A DNA stretch of 15,284 bases from JAFDVJ01 sp964487505. Lineage in GTDB: Bacteria; Acidobacteriota; Blastocatellia; Pyrinomonadales; Pyrinomonadaceae. Made by a program: the position numbers and the translations under genes. Location of the stretch: assembly GCA_964487505.1 (NCBI GenBank), contig CAZARD010000107.1, positions 1 through 15,284 on the forward strand. Reading direction: 5' to 3'. Shown piece by piece: positions 1-6,178 of this stretch. A model generated the notes under the pieces. That model was not told the DNA's origin and ran no database searches. It was given only the letters and a program-made list of their open reading frames with translations. Position 1 is the stretch's first letter, and every line of letters begins with the position of its first letter.

Positions 1-60
1 TGCACTTTGCACTTTGCACTTTGCACTTTGCACTTTGCACTTTGCACTTTGCACTGCACT
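1..60. repeat. Heptamer tandem array (TGCACTT)n
   Basis: Seven perfect copies of TGCACTT fill positions 1-49, followed by one truncated copy and a GCACT remnant up to position 60. The array runs off the left edge, so its true length is unknown. It ends 8 bp before the ATG of the biotin carboxylase gene and therefore occupies the place where a promoter or leader would be expected. Because 7 is not a multiple of 3, each frame through it cycles and encodes a repeating 7-residue peptide. This explains the spurious open frames that run into the gene from the left. Confidence 0.95.
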
Positions 61-68
61 CAAAACCT

Positions 69-1583
69 ATGTTCAAAAAAATCCTAATTGCCAATCGCGG
101 CGAGATCGCCTGTCGGGTGATCAGGGCGTGCCGCGAAATGAAGATCAAGACGGTCGCGGTCTATTCCGATGCGGACCGCAACGCGCTTCACGTACGGATG
201 GCCGACGAGGCCTACAACATCGGGCCGCCGCCTTCGTCCGAAAGCTATCTGCGCGGAGACAAGATTCTCGAAGTTGCGAAGATGGCGGGAGCCGAGGCGA
301 TCCATCCGGGATACGGCTTTCTTTCGGAAAACTCCAACTTCGTGCGTCAGGTGACCGACGCCGGGCTTGAGTTCATCGGTCCGTCGCCGCATGCGATGGA
401 AGCGATGGGCGGCAAGATGTCGGCCCGAAAGATCGCTATCGAGGCCGGGGTTCCCGTTGTTCCCGGAACGACGGAGCCGGTCAATGACGCCGACGAAGCG
501 CTGCGCGTCGCGCGCGAGGTCGGGTTTCCGGTGATGCTGAAGGCGTCGGCCGGCGGCGGCGGCAAAGGAATGCGCCTCGTCGAACGCGAAGAGGACCTCA
601 AGAACGCCCTTGCCGCCGCTCAGAGCGAGGCGATGGCCAGTTTCGGAGACGATGCGGTCTACATTGAAAAGGGCGTGGTCCGCCCGCGTCATATCGAGAT
701 TCAGGTCTTTGGCGACAAGCACGGAAACTATGTCCATCTCGGCGAGCGCGAATGCTCGATCCAGAGACGGCATCAAAAGGTGATCGAGGAATGCCCGTCG
801 CCAATTAATTCCGCCGAACTGCGCGCGCAAATGGGCGAATGCGCGGTAATGGTCGCCCGGGCGGTCGATTACGTCGGTGCCGGAACCGTCGAGTTTCTTG
901 TCTCCGACGTCGACAAATCGTTCTATTTCCTTGAGATGAACACGCGTCTTCAGGTCGAGCACCCGGTGACGGAATTGGTCACGGGCTTCGACCTCGTGCG
1001 CGAACAGATCAACGTCTCGCGGGGCGAAAAGCTCTCGTTCTCGCAGGAAGACGTTGTGATGAACGGCCACGCGATCGAATGCCGCGTTTACGCCGAAGAT
1101 CCCGATACCAATTTCCTGCCTTCGCCGGGAACGATAACCCGGCTGAAACTGCCCGCGGGAAGCGGTGTGCGCGACGACGGCGGCATCTACGAGGGCGCGG
1201 AGATCTCGATCTACTACGATCCTATGATCTCGAAATTCGCGACCCACGGCCGCGACCGCGCCGAAGCGATCGACCGGATGCGCCGCGCGCTCGCGGAATA
1301 TCACGTCGGCGGGATCAAGACGACGCTTCCGTTCTTCCGCGATGTCGTCGAAGACGAAGAGTTCATTGCCGGCAAACTCGACACGGGATTCATCCCGCGT
1401 TTCAAGGAACGGCATTCAAAGCGCGAGATCGAAACGGTCGAGCGCGACCTGGCTCTGGTCGCGGCCGCGCTCGCGCAGTCCGGCAAGGCGAAATCGGCGG
1501 CCAGCAATTCCAACGGTGATCACAACGGCGCTTCGAAATGGCTTATGGCGGGCCGCATAGTAGCGCTCAGCGGACGGTTCTGA
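69..1583 (+). CDS. accC: Biotin carboxylase subunit of an acyl-CoA/acetyl-CoA carboxylase
   Basis: The family carboxylates the biotin of a carrier protein using ATP and bicarbonate, the first half-reaction of acetyl-CoA, propionyl-CoA or pyruvate carboxylases. The 504-residue product starts with the family N-terminus KKILIANRGEIA. It has the ATP-grasp glycine loop at about 161-168, QRRHQK at 232-237, the catalytic segment EMNTRLQVEHP at 289-299 (E289, R293, E297) and the conserved Arg of ECRV near 339. Standalone AccC is about 450 residues. This one has roughly 55 extra residues: a charged helix, an Ala/Ser/Asn-rich linker (about 472-488) and a terminal segment KWLMAGRIVALSGRF. No biotinyl (MKM) domain is present and no accB or carboxyltransferase lies nearby, so the acyl-CoA partner cannot be assigned. 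ATG 69 is chosen because family homology begins there. Upstream frames only read through the repeat. No Shine-Dalgarno is visible before the start. Confidence 0.95.
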   Translation: MFKKILIANRGEIACRVIRACREMKIKTVAVYSDADRNALHVRMADEAYNIGPPPSSESYLRGDKILEVAKMAGAEAIHPGYGFLSENSNFVRQVTDAGLEFIGPSPHAMEAMGGKMSARKIAIEAGVPVVPGTTEPVNDADEALRVAREVGFPVMLKASAGGGGKGMRLVEREEDLKNALAAAQSEAMASFGDDAVYIEKGVVRPRHIEIQVFGDKHGNYVHLGERECSIQRRHQKVIEECPSPINSAELRAQMGECAVMVARAVDYVGAGTVEFLVSDVDKSFYFLEMNTRLQVEHPVTELVTGFDLVREQINVSRGEKLSFSQEDVVMNGHAIECRVYAEDPDTNFLPSPGTITRLKLPAGSGVRDDGGIYEGAEISIYYDPMISKFATHGRDRAEAIDRMRRALAEYHVGGIKTTLPFFRDVVEDEEFIAGKLDTGFIPRFKERHSKREIETVERDLALVAAALAQSGKAKSAASNSNGDHNGASKWLMAGRIVALSGRF

Positions 1584-1795
1584 TGACTCAAGAATTCTTA
1601 GAGCAGCTTATGGGGAAGCGGATCGACGTTTCCTGCGGATCGGCGGCGGCCTTTCGGGGCGACGTCGTGGATGTGAAGGACGGCGTGCTTTTTCTTCGGG
1701 ATGAGGACGACCGGGTCGCGTACGTCGCGATCGACAAGATCGCGATCATATCCGAGGTCAAGGAGCATTCGTCGCGACCGGGCTTTGTCATTTGA
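1583..1795 (+). CDS. Small Sm-like (LSm-fold) protein coupled to biotin carboxylase
   Basis: This 70-residue protein reads like a single Sm-type beta barrel. A short N-terminal helix (TQEFLEQLMGK) is followed by a strand pattern GKRIDVSCG...FRGDVVDVKDGVLFLRD (11-40) resembling the Sm1 motif, and VAYVAIDKIAIISEV (45-59) resembling Sm2. Its ATG overlaps the upstream TGA by one base (TGATG at 1581-1585) and has no Shine-Dalgarno of its own, implying translational coupling to biotin carboxylase. Known Sm-like proteins bind RNA or act as oligomeric scaffolds. Whether this one binds RNA, or modulates the carboxylase, is inference. The start at 1583 is preferred over an in-frame ATG at 1538 because the extra 15 residues are only the carboxylase tail read in another frame. 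A tight hairpin follows the gene. Confidence 0.8.
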   Translation: MTQEFLEQLMGKRIDVSCGSAAAFRGDVVDVKDGVLFLRDEDDRVAYVAIDKIAIISEVKEHSSRPGFVI

Positions 1796-1814
1796 GCGCC
1801 GGGACCGATAAATA

Positions 1815-1852
1815 CGAAAAGGCCCGAAGCCGTTGAGCTTCGGGCCTTTTCG
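1815..1852. terminator. Bidirectional intrinsic terminator between convergent genes
   Basis: Perfect 16-bp inverted repeat: 1815-1830 (CGAAAAGGCCCGAAGC) pairs with 1837-1852 around a 6-nt loop. The GC-rich core is flanked by AAAA on the left and TTTT on the right, so it can terminate transcription from both the biotin carboxylase/Sm-like pair and the NlpC/P60 gene. Confidence 0.9.
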
Positions 1853-1892
1853 CCAACAATCTGATCCGCGGGCGGGCTTCGCAAACGGATTC

Positions 1893-2555
1893 TTAGTTGA
1901 CAGGAACCCGGCGGAATCCGACGATCCGTTTTTCCCAATAACCGGCGAATTTCGAATAGGTGATGCCTTTGCTCGATGAAGCGTGATAAAAGCCGTTCTC
2001 GTCGGCGACGATACCAACGTGGCCAAGCTTGTTGAAGAAGACAAGCGTGCCGAACTTGTAACGGTCATCTCCCGATACCGGTTCGAAGGTCGCCCAATAG
2101 CTACGGGCGCTGGAACGCTCGAAATAGACACCGGCCTCGTTGAAGACGCTCCAGACAAAGCCTGAACAATCATAGCGGTTCGGTCCGGTCGTGCCGAGGC
2201 GGTACGGGATTCCATATTTCGCACGGATCGACGCGAGCATGTTCGAAACGATGCTTCCGCGGTACGGGGAAACGGTGTTGGAAACCTCCATCAACGGGCG
2301 CGAGTCTCCGGTCTTCTTGACCGCCGGCTGGCTCGGTTGCTGACGCCCCACGACGACGACCTCGTTCGTCAGAACGGGACGGCTGCTTGACGGGGTCGTG
2401 ACGACGGTGCGATTGACGCTCGGGTTCGAGGTCGGCCGGCTGTCGACCGATCTGACGACGCGCGGCCGTTGTTCCTGCGCGCGGGTCGCGTGGGCGGCAA
2501 AAAGCGCGCACAGCACGAGACAGACGGCGGCGACAGGCTGTTTGAATGATCTCAT
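1893..2555 (-). CDS. Secreted NlpC/P60 (C40) family peptidase
   Basis: The family cleaves peptide cross-links or stems of peptidoglycan outside the cytoplasm. The 220-residue product has a signal peptide (basic MRSFK, hydrophobic 8-22, probable cleavage after AHATRA near 26). A low-complexity Ser/Thr/Pro/Val-rich linker spans about 27-95, and a C-terminal NlpC/P60 domain about 98-220. The catalytic Cys is C120 in the DCSGF motif, the His is H169 in GHVGIV, and H181 in FYHAS is the likely third polar residue, so the enzyme looks active. The start at 2555 gives the signal peptide directly at the N-terminus. A longer frame from 2633 would bury it. GGAG lies 11 nt upstream. No SH3 or LysM targeting domain is seen. 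The gene is convergent with the biotin carboxylase pair and shares its terminator. Confidence 0.92.
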   Translation of the reverse strand: MRSFKQPVAAVCLVLCALFAAHATRAQEQRPRVVRSVDSRPTSNPSVNRTVVTTPSSSRPVLTNEVVVVGRQQPSQPAVKKTGDSRPLMEVSNTVSPYRGSIVSNMLASIRAKYGIPYRLGTTGPNRYDCSGFVWSVFNEAGVYFERSSARSYWATFEPVSGDDRYKFGTLVFFNKLGHVGIVADENGFYHASSSKGITYSKFAGYWEKRIVGFRRVPVN

Positions 2556-2750
2556 CAAAAAAAATACTCCAAAATTTGTTGTGGGACTATGGGGAATCGA
2601 AGTCTTGATTCCGCCCGCGAACCGAAAAATCAAAGTTTCGATACTCTATTGAGTTTATCGGAAAACAATCAGTTGAAAGTTGTTATTGGTTTTTTCGGTT
2701 TGCTGATGAAATTGTCGCTGAAAAGAACGGAAAACGCAAACGCCGCAACC

Positions 2751-2759
2751 ATTATAGCA
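2751..2759 (-). promoter_or_regulatory. Candidate extended -10 promoter for the NlpC/P60 gene
   Basis: On the minus strand this reads TGCTATAAT, a perfect TATAAT with the extended TGn element. No good -35 is found at 16-18 bp, as expected for extended -10 promoters. Transcription would start near 2744 and leave a leader of about 190 nt before the ATG at 2555, which is long. A nearer, weaker promoter is possible. Confidence 0.4.
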
Positions 2760-2954
2760 GAACCGATGCGGCTTCGGATCTCTTTTTTGTTGCGTGCGCT
2801 GCGTATCAGGTTGCCGGAAAAAATGCCGGATTCCCGTCGTCGGGTCGTGGGTCTACCGATCTTCGATCGACCCCGCCGCCCGTCCTCTCCGCCTTCGCTG
2901 TCGCTTCCGATTGTCTTGTATGCCTTTCAAAAGTCCCAATCGGTCGTCCGTTCC

Positions 2955-2985
2955 AAAGAAAAAACGAGCCCGGAAACGACCGGGC
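2955..2985 (-). terminator. Intrinsic terminator of the A-type Fe-S carrier gene
   Basis: Stem GCCCGG (2968-2973) pairs with CCGGGC (2980-2985) around a 6-nt loop. In minus-strand orientation the hairpin is followed by a T-rich tail (complement of 2955-2964, mostly A). It lies about 37 bp past the stop of the carrier gene. Confidence 0.75.
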
Positions 2986-3021
2986 CCGAAAGGATACAGC
3001 GGAGAGCAAAAACTAAGCGGA

Positions 3022-3378
3022 CTAAGCAGAAAACGACGTTCCGCAACCGCAACCGCCGGTCGCGTTGGGGTTCTCGAACGTGAAGCCCGATCCCATCATG
3101 TTTGACGTGTAGTCGATCGTGATCCCGTTCAGATACTGCGCCGAGAACATATCGACGAACATCTTGACGCCATCCTTGTCGAGAATGAAGTCGCCCTGCC
3201 GCGATTCCTCTTCGATGTTCAGGCTGTACTGAAATCCTGAACAACCGCCAGGCACGACGCGGACGCGGAGTCCCGCCGTTTCAGGAAGGTCATCCTCGCC
3301 GGCAAGGAACTTCTTGATCTCTTCGATCGCCGACGGAGTGACGTTCATTTCGACATTCGGTGCTGCAACTGCTGACAT
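3022..3378 (-). CDS. erpA: A-type iron-sulfur cluster carrier (ErpA/IscA/HesB family)
   Basis: A-type carriers receive Fe-S clusters from the assembly machinery and insert them into apo-enzymes in the cytoplasm. The 118-residue product has the family core from VTPSAIEEIKKF (13-24) to the C-terminus. All three cluster-ligand cysteines are present: C46 in GGCSGFQY and C110/C112 in the CGCG motif. It lacks extra domains (no NfuA-type thioredoxin-like part). ErpA is the best-fitting name, but IscA or SufA cannot be excluded by eye. It lies downstream of the Mrp gene on the same strand but has its own promoter candidate in the 153-bp gap, so it is probably transcribed both alone and by read-through. 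AGGAG lies an unusually long 15 nt before the ATG. Confidence 0.93.
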   Translation of the reverse strand: MSAVAAPNVEMNVTPSAIEEIKKFLAGEDDLPETAGLRVRVVPGGCSGFQYSLNIEEESRQGDFILDKDGVKMFVDMFSAQYLNGITIDYTSNMMGSGFTFENPNATGGCGCGTSFSA

Positions 3379-3437
3379 ATGATTCTTGATTATCTCCTGT
3401 TGTGCCGGGCCTTGCCCGAATCTTTACTTAAATGTCA

Positions 3438-3466
3438 ATTTTACGTATCGCGTTTCAATTTTACAA
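3438..3466 (-). promoter_or_regulatory. Candidate sigma70-type promoter for the A-type carrier gene
   Basis: On the minus strand a -35 TTGTAA (3461-3466) is separated by exactly 17 bp from a -10 TAAAAT (3438-3443). The predicted start near 3431 leaves a leader of about 53 nt. The leader contains a small CGGGC/GCCCG hairpin (3406-3418) just upstream of the AGGAG ribosome-binding motif. No Rrf2/IscR-type operator could be recognised. Confidence 0.5.
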
Positions 3467-3531
3467 GTCCCACGAAAGCAGAAGCCAAAAAAAACCGGAA
3501 ACTACCCTTAAATCGACCGCACGCGATATCC

Positions 3532-4617
3532 TCACTGCGCCTTAGAGATGATCACGAGTTCGGGCTTCATCGCCTCGATCGAGACCTGGCGCGCGACTTC
3601 CTCGGCCGTCTTGCGAAACGCCTTGGCCTGCGGCGAATCAGGGTCGCTGACGACGACCGGCGTCCCTTGGTCGCCGGCTTCGCGGACCTCGATCCCAAGC
3701 GGGACCTCGCCAAGGAACGGAACGCCCATCTCATCGGCGAAGTTGCTGCCGCCGCCGCGGCCGAAGATGTCGTAGCGCTTCTCGGGCATATCGGGCGGCA
3801 CGAAAAACGACATATTCTCGATGATCCCGATCACCGGGACCGCGACGGTCTCGAACATCTTGAGCGCTCGCCTGACGTCCGCGAGCGAGACAAGTTGCGG
3901 GGTCGTCACGAGGACCGCGCCCTGAACCGGCACGAGCTGCGCGAGCGAAAGCTGAACATCGCCCGTTCCCGGCGGCATATCGACGATCAGATAATCAAGT
4001 TCGCCCCAATTGACGTCAGTCAGGAACTGCCGCACGATGCCGTGGAGCATCGGCCCCCGCAAGATCATCGGCTTGTCCGGAGGCGCGAGAAGCGCCATCG
4101 AGATCATCTTCACGCCGTGGGCGTTGATCGGAAGGATCTTGCCGTTCTCGACGACCGGTTGCTTGTGCGCCGCGCCGAGCATCAGCGGAACATTCGGACC
4201 GTAGACGTCGGCATCCATCAGGCCGACCTTCGCGCCGTCAAGCGCGAGCGAGACCGCGAGATTCACGGCGACGGTCGATTTTCCGACGCCGCCCTTTCCG
4301 CTCGAAACCGCGATGATGTTCCGAACGTTCGGGATCGCCTGATTGCCCGCGATCCCGCGGCCTTTGGGAACCTCGGCGTCCATCGTCACCGAGACGTTGG
4401 CAACGCCCTCGATCGCGCCGACCAAGGCTTTCGCCTCGTTCTCGAACGCTTCCTTGACCGGACACGCCGGAGTCGTCAACACGATACGGAACGAAACGTT
4501 CCCGCCATCGATCTTCAGGTCCTTGATGAAGTCGAGCGTGACGATGTCCTTCCCAAGGTCAGGATCCTTGATGTTCCGCAACGCATCCAATACCGCTTGT
4601 TCTGTGATCTGCCCCAT
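3532..4617 (-). CDS. mrp: Mrp/ApbC/NBP35-family P-loop ATPase, Fe-S cluster carrier
   Basis: The family binds a bridging Fe-S cluster and delivers it to client proteins in an ATP-dependent way. The 361-residue product has an N-terminal MIP18/DUF59 domain (about 1-80, with the conserved ACP at C52) and a deviant Walker A GKGGVGKST (107-115). The SIMIBI ATPase signatures DADVYGPN (135-142) and VDMPPGTGD (212-220) and the ENMS motif (267-270) follow. Many Mrp proteins have CPxC or CxxC right after ENMS-F-V to hold the cluster. Here the equivalent stretch is FVPPDMPEKRYDIFG with no cysteine. Carrier function may therefore use another mode or be altered. It is divergent from the uracil-DNA glycosylase with only 55 bp between starts and is upstream of the A-type carrier. 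GGAG lies 13 nt before the ATG. Confidence 0.93.
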   Translation of the reverse strand: MGQITEQAVLDALRNIKDPDLGKDIVTLDFIKDLKIDGGNVSFRIVLTTPACPVKEAFENEAKALVGAIEGVANVSVTMDAEVPKGRGIAGNQAIPNVRNIIAVSSGKGGVGKSTVAVNLAVSLALDGAKVGLMDADVYGPNVPLMLGAAHKQPVVENGKILPINAHGVKMISMALLAPPDKPMILRGPMLHGIVRQFLTDVNWGELDYLIVDMPPGTGDVQLSLAQLVPVQGAVLVTTPQLVSLADVRRALKMFETVAVPVIGIIENMSFFVPPDMPEKRYDIFGRGGGSNFADEMGVPFLGEVPLGIEVREAGDQGTPVVVSDPDSPQAKAFRKTAEEVARQVSIEAMKPELVIISKAQ

Positions 4618-4672
4618 ATGGTAAATATTTCTCCGATTTAATAAAATTCAATCTTACAAAATTTGCCGCGCG
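4618..4672. promoter_or_regulatory. Short divergent AT-rich promoter region (mrp / uracil-DNA glycosylase)
   Basis: Only 55 bp separate two divergent start codons, and the stretch is clearly AT-richer than the genes on both sides. Both promoters must overlap here or lie inside the opposite gene. I could not define a convincing -35/-10 pair for either direction. Confidence 0.4.
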
Positions 4673-5278
4673 ATGAACAAAGACCGCAAACTGAAACTCT
4701 TTTTGGAACTCGCCGCCGAAGCGCGCGGATGTTCGGTCTGTGAAAGGATGCAGGAGCGCACTGCGGTGCTCAGCGAACTGAACGGAACCGTTCATCCGAA
4801 GGTTCTTTTCATCGCCGAGGCCCCGGGCCGGCAGGGAGCGGACCGGACGCGAAGGCCGTTCTGGGGCGACAAATCGGGCGAGAACTTTCAGGTCCTGCTC
4901 GATTCGATCGGCCTGCGCCGCGACGAGATCTTCATCACGAATGCCGTGATGTGCAGTCCGCGGAGCGAGACCGGCGCCAACCGCCGGCCCACGCGCGGCG
5001 AAATGAAGAACTGTTCGGAATTTCTGAAAAGGCAGATCGATCTGATCGATCCGAAGATCGTCGCAACGCTCGGTTCGGTCGCGCTCGACGCGGTGAAACT
5101 CGTCGCGCCGCACGATCTGGCGCTTCGCGACGCCGCGGCGCGGGCCACCGATTGGTACGGCCGCAAGATCTACCCGCTTTATCATCCGAGCCCGCAGGTG
5201 ATCATCACCGTTCGCAGCCTTGACCGCCAGATCGAAGATTTCGCCGGTTTGCGTTCGGCGATCGATCTTGCAGAATAG
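4673..5278 (+). CDS. Uracil-DNA glycosylase superfamily protein (family 4/5-like, Fe-S)
   Basis: The superfamily removes uracil from DNA as the first step of base excision repair. The 201-residue product has motif 1 VLFIAEAPGRQGAD (44-57) followed by RTRRPFWGDKSGEN (58-71). EAPG resembles family 4, while GAxRTxRPFxGDxSG resembles family 5 (UdgB). The C-terminal motif is YHPSPQV with H171. Four cysteines fit a 4Fe-4S site: C20-x2-C23, C94 and C114, with x19 between the last two. That is somewhat wider than the x14-17 I recall for family 4. NAVMCSPR and ATLGSVALDAVK fit both families, so the exact family is uncertain. The start ATG has no clear Shine-Dalgarno. The downstream ygfZ-like gene begins 7 bp after the stop, so they form an operon. 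Confidence 0.88.
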   Translation: MNKDRKLKLFLELAAEARGCSVCERMQERTAVLSELNGTVHPKVLFIAEAPGRQGADRTRRPFWGDKSGENFQVLLDSIGLRRDEIFITNAVMCSPRSETGANRRPTRGEMKNCSEFLKRQIDLIDPKIVATLGSVALDAVKLVAPHDLALRDAAARATDWYGRKIYPLYHPSPQVIITVRSLDRQIEDFAGLRSAIDLAE

Positions 5279-5285
5279 AATCACG

Positions 5286-6146
5286 ATGAATCTTGAAGTT
5301 TACAATCGGGTCAGCGGCGGAAGCGGTGGCCGGATCGGACGGGATCGCGGCCTGATCGCCGTTTGGGGCAGGGAAGCCGTCCAATTCCTGAACGGGATGA
5401 TCACCAACGACATCGCCAAACTTCCGGACGGTGCGCAGATGTCGGCGGCGTTCCCGAACGCGCAGGGCCGGTTGCTCGCGATCGTCCGCGTCGCGCGCGA
5501 CGGCGACCGGTTTCTTTTCGAGACCGAGGCCGCGACCCGCGAAAAAGTGTTCCAGAATCTGTTCCGATTCACGTTTGCCGGCGATTTCTTTGCCGAGGAT
5601 CTTTCGGAATCATACGAATGCGTGTCCATCGTAAATCCGGCCGGACCGCTTCCCTCGGTCTCGTTCGACGGGCCGGGAATCGCGGATTGTTTCGTGCCGG
5701 TCGGTTCGCCGTTTGACGCCGGCGACGCGGAGGAACTCGATGCCGAGACGTTCGAAGTCCTTCGCATCGAACGCGGGATTCCGGTCTTCGGCGTCGATTG
5801 CGACGAAACGACGATCGTTCCGGAACTGGGGGATGACGGGATCATCAGCTACAACAAAGGCTGTTACATCGGTCAGGAGATAATCGCGCGGATCCATTTC
5901 CGCGGCCACGTCGCGAAACGGCTCGCAGGTCTCGCCTTCGAGGGTCGGCAAACTGAGATCGTCGGCGGAAGCGAGCTTCTGACTCCCGAAGGAAAGAACG
6001 CGGGCCGCGTGACGTCGGTGACCTACTCGCCGCGGCTCGGCAGGACGATCGCGCTCGGGTACGTCCGCTACGAACATCTGGCCGGAGGGACACGGCTCGC
6101 TTGCGCAGGCGCGGACTGCACCGTGACGCCGCTGCCGTTCGTTTGA
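5286..6146 (+). CDS. ygfZ: YgfZ/GcvT-like folate-binding protein
   Basis: YgfZ proteins bind tetrahydrofolate and support assembly or repair of certain Fe-S enzymes. The 286-residue product carries the diagnostic motif KGCYIGQE at 191-198 with the conserved C193, followed by ARIHFRGHVAKRL. The N-terminal GcvT-like part includes FLNGMITNDIAKL (35-47) and AAFPNAQGRLLAI. ATG 5286 is preferred because the GcvT-like fold begins right after it. A start at 5220 would add 22 residues that merely re-read the end of the upstream gene. Its placement 7 bp after a probable Fe-S glycosylase and near erpA and mrp fits an Fe-S role. It converges on a minus-strand glycosyltransferase 32 bp downstream. Confidence 0.92.
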   Translation: MNLEVYNRVSGGSGGRIGRDRGLIAVWGREAVQFLNGMITNDIAKLPDGAQMSAAFPNAQGRLLAIVRVARDGDRFLFETEAATREKVFQNLFRFTFAGDFFAEDLSESYECVSIVNPAGPLPSVSFDGPGIADCFVPVGSPFDAGDAEELDAETFEVLRIERGIPVFGVDCDETTIVPELGDDGIISYNKGCYIGQEIIARIHFRGHVAKRLAGLAFEGRQTEIVGGSELLTPEGKNAGRVTSVTYSPRLGRTIALGYVRYEHLAGGTRLACAGADCTVTPLPFV

Positions 6147-6148
6147 TC

Positions 6149-6171
6149 GCGACCGAGCCGGCCGCGGTCGC
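6149..6171. terminator. Weak hairpin between convergent ygfZ-like and glycosyltransferase genes
   Basis: GCGACCG (6149-6155) pairs with CGGTCGC (6165-6171) around a 9-nt GC-rich loop in the 32-bp gap. There is no T-run on either side, so termination here would be inefficient or factor-assisted. Confidence 0.35.
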
Positions 6172-6178
6172 CGAAATT

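Larger units (their letters stand above)
2556..3021. other. Long intergenic region without a convincing gene
   Basis: These 466 bp separate the NlpC/P60 gene from the A-type carrier gene. The part from 2556 to about 2760 is AT-rich compared with its surroundings and looks like the leader and promoter of the peptidase gene. The part from about 2950 to 2990 holds the terminator of the carrier gene. The middle (about 2790-2940) shows only short inverted repeats such as CCGG-N8-CCGG around 2816-2831. Open frames on both strands here are Arg/Ser/Pro-rich, have no recognisable start signal and resemble no protein family. I see no known structured RNA, though a small RNA is not excluded. Confidence 0.6.

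Noticed and set aside
1..60. CRISPR array
   Set aside because: A 7-bp unit with no spacers is a simple tandem repeat, and no cas genes are present. The same holds for the arrays at 15074-15284.
14..370. Open frame starting in the heptamer array on the plus strand
   Set aside because: It only reads through the repeat and then the biotin carboxylase gene out of frame. The product is Arg/Ser-rich with no family features.
84..1415. 443-codon minus-strand frame opposite biotin carboxylase
   Set aside because: A shadow caused by strong GC codon bias. The sense frame is an unmistakable biotin carboxylase.
2589..3105. Two overlapping plus-strand frames in the gap upstream of the NlpC/P60 gene
   Set aside because: Arg/Lys/Ser-rich products with no ribosome-binding site, running through the terminator of the carrier gene and into its antisense. 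Not protein-like.
3379..4641. 420-codon plus-strand frame opposite the Mrp gene
   Set aside because: The product is Arg/Asp/His-rich and featureless, typical of an antisense shadow. The minus-strand frame has complete Mrp motifs.
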